Source of the DNA: Actinomyces oris
GTDB lineage: Bacteria > Actinomycetota > Actinomycetes > Actinomycetales > Actinomycetaceae
Assembly (NCBI RefSeq): GCF_006546825.1
Contig: NZ_VICC01000007.1
Coordinates: 168,014 to 232,013, forward strand
DNA length: 64,000 nucleotides
Direction: 5' to 3'
Shown here: positions 26,595-33,644 of the stretch, in pieces
Layout of the letters: each line of letters begins with the position of its first letter
Position numbering within the stretch: position 1 is the first letter of the stretch
Translations under genes and position numbers: made by a program
Notes under the pieces: generated by a model
What the model was told of the DNA's origin: nothing
Databases searched by the model: none
What the model saw: only the letters and a program-made list of their open reading frames with translations

Positions 26595-26691
26595 ATCCGC
26601 GGGCTGTCAGAGGGCGGGGTCGTTGTTTGGATCGGTGGTGGCGACTGGCTGTTGAGTGTTGCGGCAGAGGGGAAGACCCTGCGACCAAGTT

Positions 26692-26702
26692 TCGTATACG
26701 AT
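26692..26702 (+). promoter_or_regulatory. Promoter and operator of the RHH/BrnT-like module
   Basis: TACGAT (26697-26702) ends 6 bases before the ATG at 26709, fitting a leaderless start. The perfect 10-base palindrome TCGTATACGA (26692-26701) overlaps it and is a good candidate for ribbon-helix-helix autorepression. Confidence 0.55.
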
Positions 26703-26708
26703 ATTGCT

Positions 26709-26981
26709 ATGGGTGAGCATCTTCTCCACGGACGTCGCGTGAGCGACGAGCAGATCCAGGCCTGGGCTGACGAGGCTGAGGCTGGTTACGACCTCCAGCA
26801 GCTGCCCCGCCCGACCCCTGGGCGGCCCCCAGTCGGGCGGGGGCCCGGCACGGTTGTGACTGTCCGACTCGATGAGGAACTTCTTGACGCGTTGCTGAAG
26901 CGTGCCGCTGATGAGGGGATTACGAACCGGTCGGAGGCCGTACGAGCGGCTGTCAAGCAATGGGCTCATGACGCAGCCTGA
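26709..26981 (+). CDS. Ribbon-helix-helix antitoxin
   Basis: 90 residues. The C-terminal part, TVVTVRLDEELLDALLKRAADEGITNRSEAVRAAVKQW, is a ribbon-helix-helix DNA-binding domain; the N-terminal half is acidic and likely binds the toxin. The start is set by the promoter spacing; a longer frame begins at 26652. It overlaps the toxin gene by 14 bases, antitoxin first, as usual for type II modules. It probably represses its own promoter at 26692-26702. Confidence 0.8.
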   Translation: MGEHLLHGRRVSDEQIQAWADEAEAGYDLQQLPRPTPGRPPVGRGPGTVVTVRLDEELLDALLKRAADEGITNRSEAVRAAVKQWAHDAA

Positions 26982-27258
26982 TATCCATCGGTCTGCCCGC
27001 AAGCACTATGCGAAGGACCATCTCGGCGATGAGGATCTGTGGCACGCTTACGGTCATGTCCTGAACTCGCGCCCTCTGGACGATGAGGATGATCCGCGTC
27101 GATGGCTTGTTCTTGGCGTCGATGAGTCCGGAAGAGTGCTGGAACTCGTGGTCCTTGTTTTCGACGACGGCTATGAACTGCTGATACATGCCATGAAGGC
27201 TCGGAAACAGTTCATGCATGAGATTCACTCAGGTAGTGCCGATCTCTCTGTGATCTGA
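26968..27258 (+). CDS. Type II toxin, BrnT/DUF4258-like
   Basis: 96 residues. It begins with HRSARKHYAKDHLGDEDLWHAY and has DDPRRWLVLGVDESGRVLELVVLVFDDGYELLIHAMKARKQF, the strand-rich pattern of BrnT-type ribonuclease toxins and related DUF4258 proteins. It is translationally coupled to the RHH antitoxin. Target RNA and catalytic residues are not established from sequence; the His near the N-terminus and Arg/Lys near the end are candidates by analogy. Confidence 0.72.
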   Translation: MTQPDIHRSARKHYAKDHLGDEDLWHAYGHVLNSRPLDDEDDPRRWLVLGVDESGRVLELVVLVFDDGYELLIHAMKARKQFMHEIHSGSADLSVI

Positions 27259-27331
27259 CCGAATCAGGTCGGCTTCTACGATGCCGATTGCACGGCTACC
27301 GGAGCCGCCTTCTCTGTCGTCGTCGCCTCGC

Positions 27332-27454
27332 TCAGGACGTCACCACCACCGGCTGTCCCTTGCTGGGTTGGGCCGCCACGCCCTGCCCCTGAACCGCGAG
27401 GTTGGACAGCCTGCCGGCGAACGGCCCAGGCGTCTGGGGAGTGATCTTCAGTTG
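27332..27454 (-). pseudogene. AIM24-like protein tail B
   Basis: A minus-strand open stretch ending at 27332 reads FAGRLSNLAVQGQGVAAQPSKGQPVVV, a second, shorter match to the same C-terminal pattern as tail A. The nucleotide sequence around its stop resembles tail A. The two tails lie on either side of the RHH/BrnT-like module. There is no start or upstream domain; it is a remnant. Confidence 0.35.
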
Positions 27455-27556
27455 CCGGAACCGTTGTCCTCTCCAAGCTTGCTGAACCATACGACTAGCA
27501 GCATCGCCATAACCCTCAGTTCAGGCTACAATGGTCGTCATAGCGAACGGAGGGGC

Positions 27557-27844
27557 ATGTCGGGCTACAGGATCAACCGTCAGGTGACGGAGTTCGGAGA
27601 GCACGTGCGCGGGTGGCGCATGGTGCTCGGCCTGACCGCGCAGCAGGTCTCCGAGCGAGCTGGCATCACCCGTGACACCCTGCGCAAGATCGAGTCGGGC
27701 AACCCCAACGTCAGCTTCAACAGCGTCACCCAGGTGCTGCGCGCCCTGGGCATTCTCGACCAGCTTGTCGACGCGGCAGATCCCCTGGCCAGCGACATCG
27801 GCCGCCTCCGCGCCGGCCGCCTCACCAGAAAGCGCGCCCGATGA
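27557..27844 (+). CDS. hipB: HipB-like XRE-family antitoxin
   Basis: 95 residues with a single Cro/C1 helix-turn-helix (about residues 12-68: VLGLTAQQVSERAGITRDTLRKIESGNPNVSFNSVTQVLRALG). It neutralises HipA and represses the operon. ACGGAGGGG precedes the ATG. TACAAT at 27527-27532 is a likely -10. The stop overlaps the hipA start as ATGA. Confidence 0.87.
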   Translation: MSGYRINRQVTEFGEHVRGWRMVLGLTAQQVSERAGITRDTLRKIESGNPNVSFNSVTQVLRALGILDQLVDAADPLASDIGRLRAGRLTRKRAR

Positions 27845-29085
27845 CCGCCATCGAGATCGTCTCCGATGCCAATGGCTCCCACCGCCTGGTCGGCCAAGCG
27901 CACGTCACCCGCTCGCGCGGCCAGGTCTCCACCACCTTTCTCTACGACCCCATCTACCTCGCCGACGGTGGGATGAACATCGACCCAGCTCTGAGCCTGG
28001 TGCCCGGCGCTCAATATCAGTCTGGGCTCATTAGAGCCTTTGCTGACAGCGCGCCTGACCGCTGGGGCCGCAACCTCATCCGCAAGGCCGAACGATCACG
28101 AGCCCGCGATGAGGGACGCGTTCCCCGTCAGCTGGACGACCTCGACTTTCTCTTGGGCGTCAGCGACGACACCCGACAGGGCGCCCTGCGCTTCCGGCCT
28201 CCTGGGAGCGACGAGTTCCTGGGAGAGCCCTCGCGCGTTCCGCGGCTCGTCGCTCTGCCTGAGCTTCTGCACGCCAGCGACGAACTGGCCTCCGACGATG
28301 ACCCCTCCGACGCCGTTAAACGACTTCTCGACACAGGGACGACGGGCCTCGGCGGTGCGCGGCCCAAGGCCTCAGTTCGGCTCGACGACGGCAGCCTCGC
28401 CATTGCGAAATTCCCTCACTCCAGCGACTCCTGGGACGTCATGGCCTGGGAAGCCACCGCTCTCGACCTCCTTGCCACCGCGGGCGTTCGCACACCCCAG
28501 CACCAGCTCACCCAGGTGGGCAATCGAAGCATCCTCATCTTGCGGCGATTCGACAGAACCCGCGATGGAGCGCGTATCGGCTATATCAGTGCGATGACGG
28601 CCACTGGATCGTCCGACGGCGACCAGAAGGACTACGCCGACCTCGCCGAGGCGATTCGTGATCTCTCTCGCTCGCCCGTGCAGGATCTCCATGAGTTCTA
28701 CGACCGAATCATCGCGAGCATCGCCCTCGGAAACACCGACGACCACCTGCGCAACCACGGGTTCCTCACCGACCGCGGGCTCTGGAGACTCAGCCCCGTC
28801 TTCGACGTCAACCCGAATCCCGACCCCAGTCGGCCCCGTGCGACGTCGATCATGGGAGCAGACGCGATGCCCGACGAGATCGACGGGCTCCTGGCTATCG
28901 CAAACGACTACCGGCTCACTCAATCGGAGGCGCGGGAGCGAATCAGACGCATCACTGCGTCCCTGTCAGGATGGCGGGGCCAGGCGCGGGCGAACCGAGT
29001 CCCCGAGCGGGAGATCACCATGATGTCCGAGTCCATCGAGCCTCGCCTGGAAGCCCTCACCCGAGCCGCGCACGCCAAGGATTGA
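27841..29085 (+). CDS. hipA: HipA-family serine/threonine kinase toxin
   Basis: 414 residues. HipA kinases phosphorylate a tRNA synthetase or related target and induce dormancy. The N-terminal subdomain, the motif TGLGGARPKASVR (P-loop-like region), KFPHSSDSWDVMAWE and the catalytic block IALGNTDDHLRNHGF with SPVFDVNPNP (metal-binding Asp) are all intact, so it should be active. Its length is close to E. coli HipA. It is coupled to hipB by ATGA. Confidence 0.88.
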   Translation: MTAIEIVSDANGSHRLVGQAHVTRSRGQVSTTFLYDPIYLADGGMNIDPALSLVPGAQYQSGLIRAFADSAPDRWGRNLIRKAERSRARDEGRVPRQLDDLDFLLGVSDDTRQGALRFRPPGSDEFLGEPSRVPRLVALPELLHASDELASDDDPSDAVKRLLDTGTTGLGGARPKASVRLDDGSLAIAKFPHSSDSWDVMAWEATALDLLATAGVRTPQHQLTQVGNRSILILRRFDRTRDGARIGYISAMTATGSSDGDQKDYADLAEAIRDLSRSPVQDLHEFYDRIIASIALGNTDDHLRNHGFLTDRGLWRLSPVFDVNPNPDPSRPRATSIMGADAMPDEIDGLLAIANDYRLTQSEARERIRRITASLSGWRGQARANRVPEREITMMSESIEPRLEALTRAAHAKD

Positions 29086-29275
29086 AACGGCGTCTCGTGA
29101 GGCGAATCGACTATCCCCAGGAGCACTGAAGGAAGCGTCTGTAGGCTGCGCCCGGCTTAGCCTGGCCTGGACCTGACACAGGCCTGGCCCCAAGCCGGGC
29201 TTGACTGCACCCCTCTCCCGGGCCGGCCGCAGTCAACCCGCCACACTCGTCCCAGGAAGGGAACCCGGCAGCCCC

Positions 29276-30880
29276 ATGACCATCGAGATGATCGTCGCCC
29301 TCATCGGCGCCTCGGTTGTCGCCTACGCGATCGCCAACAGGTTCCGCCTCATCGCCCCGGTACTTCTCATCGTCGCCGGCGTGGGAGTCGCGCTGCTCCC
29401 AGTGGGGGAGGAGATGAACCTGCCCAGCACCGTGGTGCTCACGATCTTCCTGCCGATCCTCCTGTACTGGGAGTCACTGTCCGTCTCCCTCAACCGCATG
29501 CGGCGAAGCCTGCGCGGCATCATCCTCAGCGCCACAGTGCTCGTCGCCATCACGGCCGCCCTCATCACCCTCATCGGCGTCCTCACGGGGCTGAGCGTGG
29601 GAGCCGCTCTCCTCATCGGTGCCTGCCTCGGCCCCACCGACGCCACCGCCGTCTCCAGCCTGGGACGAGGCATCAACCCCTACAGCCGCACCATTCTTCA
29701 GGCCGAGTCGCTACTCAACGACGGCACCGCCCTGGTCATCTTCGCCATCGCCCTCCAAGCCGCTCAGAACTCCTCCGGCGTCACCTTCGGTCTCGTCACA
29801 CATCAGCTCCTCCTGTCCTTCGGGGGAGGAATCGGGGCAGGAGTCCTCGTCGGTGCGGCAGTCACGAAGATCGGTATCCGGGTCCGCACCATCACCGACG
29901 ACCCCATGCTGGCGACGATCACCGCCCTGGCCACCCCGTTCCTCACCTTCTTCATCGCCGAGGAGATCGGCGGCTCGGGCGTGCTCGCCGTCGTCACCTG
30001 CGGCATCGTCATCTCCCGCTTCGCCGCCCCGCACATGTCCCTGGGCTCCCGAGTCCTCGGCATCCCCTTCTGGACGATCCTCACCCACATCCTCAACACC
30101 ATCCTCTTCGTCATGGTGGGTGTGGCACTCCCCGGCATCGTCGCCGAGCTCCCTCGCGCCGACCTCGTGCGCGGCCTCATCCTCATCCCCATCATCTACA
30201 TCGCCATGGTCGCGGGAAGATTCGCAGGCCAGCACCTCATCATCTACTCCATCCGCGCCCTCGACCGCCGCCCCGAGCAGCGCCTGCGCCGCACCAACAT
30301 CCGTGGCCGCATCGTCTCCACGGTCGCCGGCTTCCGCGGCGCGATCTCACTGGCGATGGCACTGTCCATCCCGACCTCCTTCGACGGCGCCGCCTACACC
30401 GAGCGCAACCTCATCATCCTCGTCGTCGCCGGCGTGACCCTCCTGTCCCTCCTCATCCAGGGCCTCGTCCTGCCCTACGTGGTCCGCTGGGCCAACGCCA
30501 GGCCCTCGGCCGGTACGCAGACCGCCGAGTCAGTCGAGTCGCAGGAGACCGAGGTCCTCGCCGAGGTCCTCGCCGACACGATCAGTCAGCTCGATGCCAT
30601 CGCAGAACGCGCGGGTGTCGCCGACGACGCAGCCATCGAGGCGGTGCGCGCCGATTACACACGTCGTCACAGCTCCGTGAGCAACGTCAGCGCAGAGGAG
30701 GAGGCGAGCGTCTACGGTGACCAGGAAAGCGCCCTGCGGCTCGCCGTCATCGAGCACCTGCGCGAGCGCGTACACGGCCTGCGCTTCGCCGGCCGCATCG
30801 ACGACTCCACCGCCTCGCGAGTCAACCGGCGCTTCGACGTCGAGACCCTCCACATCAACGGCCCCCTCGACGTTGAGTAG
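29276..30880 (+). CDS. Na+/H+ antiporter, CPA1 family
   Basis: 534 residues with about 12 membrane helices (1-400) and a cytoplasmic tail of about 120 residues. Ion-site motifs GACLGPTDATAVSSL and ESLLNDGTALVIF are intact, and AGFRGAISLAMAL fits helix 11 of the family. It exchanges Na+ or K+ for protons. The start at 29276 gives a natural first helix (MTIEMIVALIG); the AGGAAGGG upstream is rather far, about 14 bases. A longer frame starts at 29201. Confidence 0.87.
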   Translation: MTIEMIVALIGASVVAYAIANRFRLIAPVLLIVAGVGVALLPVGEEMNLPSTVVLTIFLPILLYWESLSVSLNRMRRSLRGIILSATVLVAITAALITLIGVLTGLSVGAALLIGACLGPTDATAVSSLGRGINPYSRTILQAESLLNDGTALVIFAIALQAAQNSSGVTFGLVTHQLLLSFGGGIGAGVLVGAAVTKIGIRVRTITDDPMLATITALATPFLTFFIAEEIGGSGVLAVVTCGIVISRFAAPHMSLGSRVLGIPFWTILTHILNTILFVMVGVALPGIVAELPRADLVRGLILIPIIYIAMVAGRFAGQHLIIYSIRALDRRPEQRLRRTNIRGRIVSTVAGFRGAISLAMALSIPTSFDGAAYTERNLIILVVAGVTLLSLLIQGLVLPYVVRWANARPSAGTQTAESVESQETEVLAEVLADTISQLDAIAERAGVADDAAIEAVRADYTRRHSSVSNVSAEEEASVYGDQESALRLAVIEHLRERVHGLRFAGRIDDSTASRVNRRFDVETLHINGPLDVE

Positions 30881-31014
30881 ACCGACTGCCTTGCATTCGG
30901 CAAGGCTGCCTCCGGAGGGGATCACGTTCCGATGACGGCGGTATTCCAAGGATCTGGGCAGGCGTAGTCTTGCGTCGCCCCAACTCTCGAACATCCCAGA
31001 ACGGAGCCCATGCG

Positions 31015-32025
31015 ATGACGCATGATGAGTCCTCCTCCAACCCGCTCGCGCCTGCCGACGACGCCGTCGAGTCCTCGACCAGCGACGACGAGACCCTCTC
31101 CGACATTGTGTCCGAGCAGGACGAGCAGGCCCAGAAGTTCGCTGCCGAGTTCCTCAAGATGGCCATCCGACTCCGCGGCGTCCAGATCGACCGGGACGAC
31201 TACCTGCGTCAGGAACTTCGCAAGCTCGGCACCGACGACGACACTATGGCCCTGGCGCTGGAGACCACCCCGGTCCAGGCCGGCCTCACCCCGGCCCAAC
31301 TCGATCAGCTCGCCGTCGCCACCATCGCCTTCGAAACCCGTAAGTCCGCCGCGATCTCGTTCGCGGCCGGGCTGCCGGGAGGTTTCGCGATGCTCGCAAC
31401 CATCCCCGCCGATGTCGCCCAGTACTACGTCCACGCCTTCCGGGTTATGCAGAAGCTCGCCTACCTCTACGGCTGGAAGGACTTCCTGGGCGACCTCAAC
31501 GAGATCGACGACGAGACACTCGGCAAGATGAGTCTCTTCCTGGGCGTCATGTTGGGGGTCAGTGGGGCGGCATCATCCCTGACGACCTTCGCCAAGCAGA
31601 TTGCCCGCCCGGCACTCCAGAAGCAGATCGCCAAGCGGACCCTGACCAAGACCGCCTGGTACGGGCCCATGAAGCAGGTGCTCAAGCACGTCGGCATCAG
31701 GATCTCCAAGGACTCCTTCGCCAAAGGTGTCACCAGGACGGTGCCCGTGGTTGGCGGCGTCATCTCCGGTGGCATGACGCTTGTGACGCTTAAATCCCAG
31801 TCAACCTGCCTACACAAGCACCTTCGTGAGATACCCCCGCCGGGTGTTGACGCCGCTGAGTACCTCGCTGCACTTGACGACCTGGGCGTCCAGGTCGATG
31901 ATCCCCGTGTGCTTGCCGCTGCACAGGAGAAGGTTAAGGGTGCCACCGGCGAGGTGTCCGCCTGGGTCAAGGGGGCAGGCGGATCGCTGTTGCGCAAGGT
32001 CCAAAGACAGTCTTCCGACCAGTGA
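31015..32025 (+). CDS. EcsC-family protein
   Basis: 336 residues. An acidic N-terminal stretch (1-40) is followed by an EcsC-like domain: AAGLPGGFAMLATIPADVAQYYVHAFRVMQKLAYLYGW and VPVVGGVISGGMTLVTL are typical. The domain has hydrophobic, possibly membrane-associating helices. ACGGAG precedes the ATG. Function of the family is obscure; in Bacillus it accompanies an ABC transporter, which is not the case here. Confidence 0.72.
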   Translation: MTHDESSSNPLAPADDAVESSTSDDETLSDIVSEQDEQAQKFAAEFLKMAIRLRGVQIDRDDYLRQELRKLGTDDDTMALALETTPVQAGLTPAQLDQLAVATIAFETRKSAAISFAAGLPGGFAMLATIPADVAQYYVHAFRVMQKLAYLYGWKDFLGDLNEIDDETLGKMSLFLGVMLGVSGAASSLTTFAKQIARPALQKQIAKRTLTKTAWYGPMKQVLKHVGIRISKDSFAKGVTRTVPVVGGVISGGMTLVTLKSQSTCLHKHLREIPPPGVDAAEYLAALDDLGVQVDDPRVLAAAQEKVKGATGEVSAWVKGAGGSLLRKVQRQSSDQ

Positions 32026-32176
32026 CATCGATCGCCTCCCCGCCGTTCGCTGTGCCGAAGCGGGCCCGATGAGGCCGGGACGGCTAGCCACTCCAGCGGA
32101 GGCTGGTCAACCTAGGCTTAAACCGTGCGAGGTCAGCTCGCCGGATGCGCGCATCGGTCATGCACGCCGGCGTTGC

Positions 32177-32503
32177 CTACGCCACCGACTGCAGCGGCAC
32201 AATGCTCTCGAGCTGCTCGCGCATTGCCCGGCGCTCAAGCCTGAGCTCGTAGTGACTCTGCAGGTTCATCCAGAGCTCGGCAGACGTACCGAAGTACTTC
32301 GCCAGTCGCACAGCGGTGTCCGCGGTGATGCCGCGCTTGCCGTGCACGATCTCGTTGATGCGGCGCGGGGGCACACCGATGGCCGTGGCGAGCTTGTTCT
32401 GGGTGATCCCGAACCCTTCGATGAAGTCCTCCATGAGGACCTTTCCCGGGTGAATCGGGTCGATCCGGTCAGGGTCAGTGGTAGCCGACGAGCTCGACAT
32501 CAT
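32177..32503 (-). CDS. higA: HigA-like antitoxin without adjacent toxin
   Basis: 108 residues (ATG 32503; the next codon is also ATG). HTH: ITQNKLATAIGVPPRRINEIVHGKRGITADTAVRLAKYFG, with the HigA-specific PIHPGKVLMEDF before it and ELWMNLQSHYEL after it. GGAGGTG lies just upstream. HigB normally precedes higA, but the upstream space holds only the divergent yefM promoter. It is therefore an orphan antitoxin or the remains of a higBA pair, divergent from yefM-yoeB. Confidence 0.85.
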   Translation of the reverse strand: MMSSSSATTDPDRIDPIHPGKVLMEDFIEGFGITQNKLATAIGVPPRRINEIVHGKRGITADTAVRLAKYFGTSAELWMNLQSHYELRLERRAMREQLESIVPLQSVA

Positions 32504-32632
32504 CCGCACCTCCTCAGTGTTAGCCCCTCTCAGGAAGTACCCTGGTGAATGCTCCTGAGGTCGTTGAGGTCCAGTAGGTGGCTGCTCGGACCGTGTGAGG
32601 GAGTGAGAGAGACTACAGCCTATCGTGTCGGA

Positions 32633-32653
32633 TGGTACCGTACTCTGGTACCA
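32633..32653 (+). promoter_or_regulatory. Operator of the yefM-yoeB module
   Basis: TGGTACC-GTACTCT-GGTACCA is a perfect 7-base inverted repeat just downstream of a possible -10 TATCGT (32621-32626) and 21 bases before the yefM start. This is the expected place for YefM autorepression. Confidence 0.6.
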
Positions 32654-32674
32654 CCAGAGAGAAGAGGTGCTCTC

Positions 32675-32926
32675 ATGTCGATCAGTGCAAGCGAGGCGCG
32701 CAAGACCTTGTACCCGCTCATCGAGCGGGTCAACGCCGATCATGACGCCGTTGAGATCGTGTCGCGTAAGGGCAGTGCTGTTCTTATGCCCGCTGACGAA
32801 TACGCCGCTTGGCAGGAGACTGCCTACCTGTTCCGATCACCTGAGAACGCGCGACGCCTTCTTGATGCGTATGACCGGGCTCGTGCGGGCCACACGGAGA
32901 TGCATGACCTCGACCGGGAGGACTGA
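32675..32926 (+). CDS. yefM: YefM-like antitoxin (Phd/YefM family)
   Basis: 83 residues. The N-terminal DNA-binding part, SISASEARKTLYPLIERVNADHDAVEIVSRKGSAVLMPADEY, is typical Phd/YefM; the C-terminal helix (LFRSPENARRLLDAYDRA) binds YoeB. AGAAGAGGTG precedes the ATG. Its stop overlaps the toxin start by one base. A truncated second copy lies after the toxin at 33191. Confidence 0.9.
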   Translation: MSISASEARKTLYPLIERVNADHDAVEIVSRKGSAVLMPADEYAAWQETAYLFRSPENARRLLDAYDRARAGHTEMHDLDRED

Positions 32927-33180
32927 TGCGTCTCGTATGGGACCCGTCGGCTTGGGAGGACTACACGTACTGGCAGAAGGCGGATCGCCGGATTCTCAAA
33001 CGGGTCAACACGCTCATCGATGCGGCCCTTCGCGATCCCTTCGGAGGTATCGGCAAACCCGAGCAGCTCAAGTACGGCGCCTCAGGTGCGTGGTCGCGGA
33101 GGATCACTGACGAGCATCGCCTCGTGTATCTCATCGCTGGCGATGACCTGGTGATTCTCCAAGTTCGCTACCACTACTGA
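32926..33180 (+). CDS. yoeB: YoeB-family mRNA interferase toxin
   Basis: 84 residues. The pattern WEDYTYWQKADRRILKRVNTLI, DPFGGIGKPEQLKY and WSRRITDEHRLVYLI with the C-terminal RYHY is a full match to YoeB, including the catalytic Glu/Arg and the terminal His-Tyr. It cleaves mRNA at the ribosomal A site when free of YefM. Normal length, apparently intact. Confidence 0.92.
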   Translation: MRLVWDPSAWEDYTYWQKADRRILKRVNTLIDAALRDPFGGIGKPEQLKYGASGAWSRRITDEHRLVYLIAGDDLVILQVRYHY

Positions 33181-33190
33181 TAGTGAAGGC

Positions 33191-33349
33191 GGTCGTGTCG
33201 TCTCGAGTAACGGCTGTGCTGTCCTCATGCCGGCCGACGAGTACGCGAGCTGGCAGGAGATCGCCCACCTCTTCCGGTCACCCAAGAACGCCCGGCGTCT
33301 GCTCGACGCATACGACCAGGCTCTCACGGACTCTCGCGCTCGAACCTGA
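33191..33349 (+). pseudogene. Truncated second yefM copy
   Basis: In one frame the 53 codons to the stop at 33349 read VLMPADEYASWQEIAHLFRSPKNARRLLDAYDQA, closely similar to the middle and end of YefM at 32675. The N-terminal DNA-binding half is missing and there is no start signal. It appears to be the remains of a duplicated module whose front was replaced when yoeB came to lie beside it. Confidence 0.7.
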
Positions 33350-33378
33350 CCGCATTGCAGGGGCGCTGGAGAGCGTCG

Positions 33379-33500
33379 GTGTCCAAATCGGATACAAAGG
33401 AGCCCCGATGTCGCCGGCCCAGGAAACGAAACGTTGGAATCATGCGGTTTCTTCTCGCAGGTTCTGTCCCGTTCTAGGCCTTTGTGTCCGATTTGGACAT
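33379..33500. repeat. 122-bp palindromic intergenic element, copy 2
   Basis: Same length and termini as copy 1 (left arm 33379-33400, right arm 33479-33500), with GGAATCATGCGGTT starting 57 bases from the left end. The interior apart from the core differs from copy 1. It lies between the toxin-antitoxin region and the 3' end of the sialidase gene. Confidence 0.85.
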
Positions 33501-33572
33501 CGCCGGGCGTTCTGCGCCTGAGGAAGGTCGGGCTGCGCTGCTGAGGCGGTCAGCGTCGCCGCGCGGAACAGC

Positions 33573-33610
33573 ACTGAGGGGTGGGACGCGCCGGCGTCCC
33601 ACCCCTCAGT
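33573..33610 (-). terminator. Hairpin terminator of nanH
   Basis: A perfect 17-bp stem, ACTGAGGGGTGGGACGC with its complement, and a 4-base loop lie 35 bases after the nanH stop. No T-run follows on the minus strand. Confidence 0.8.
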
Positions 33611-33644
33611 CAGTGCTCAGAGCCGGAGCCGGCTCATTGCGTGT

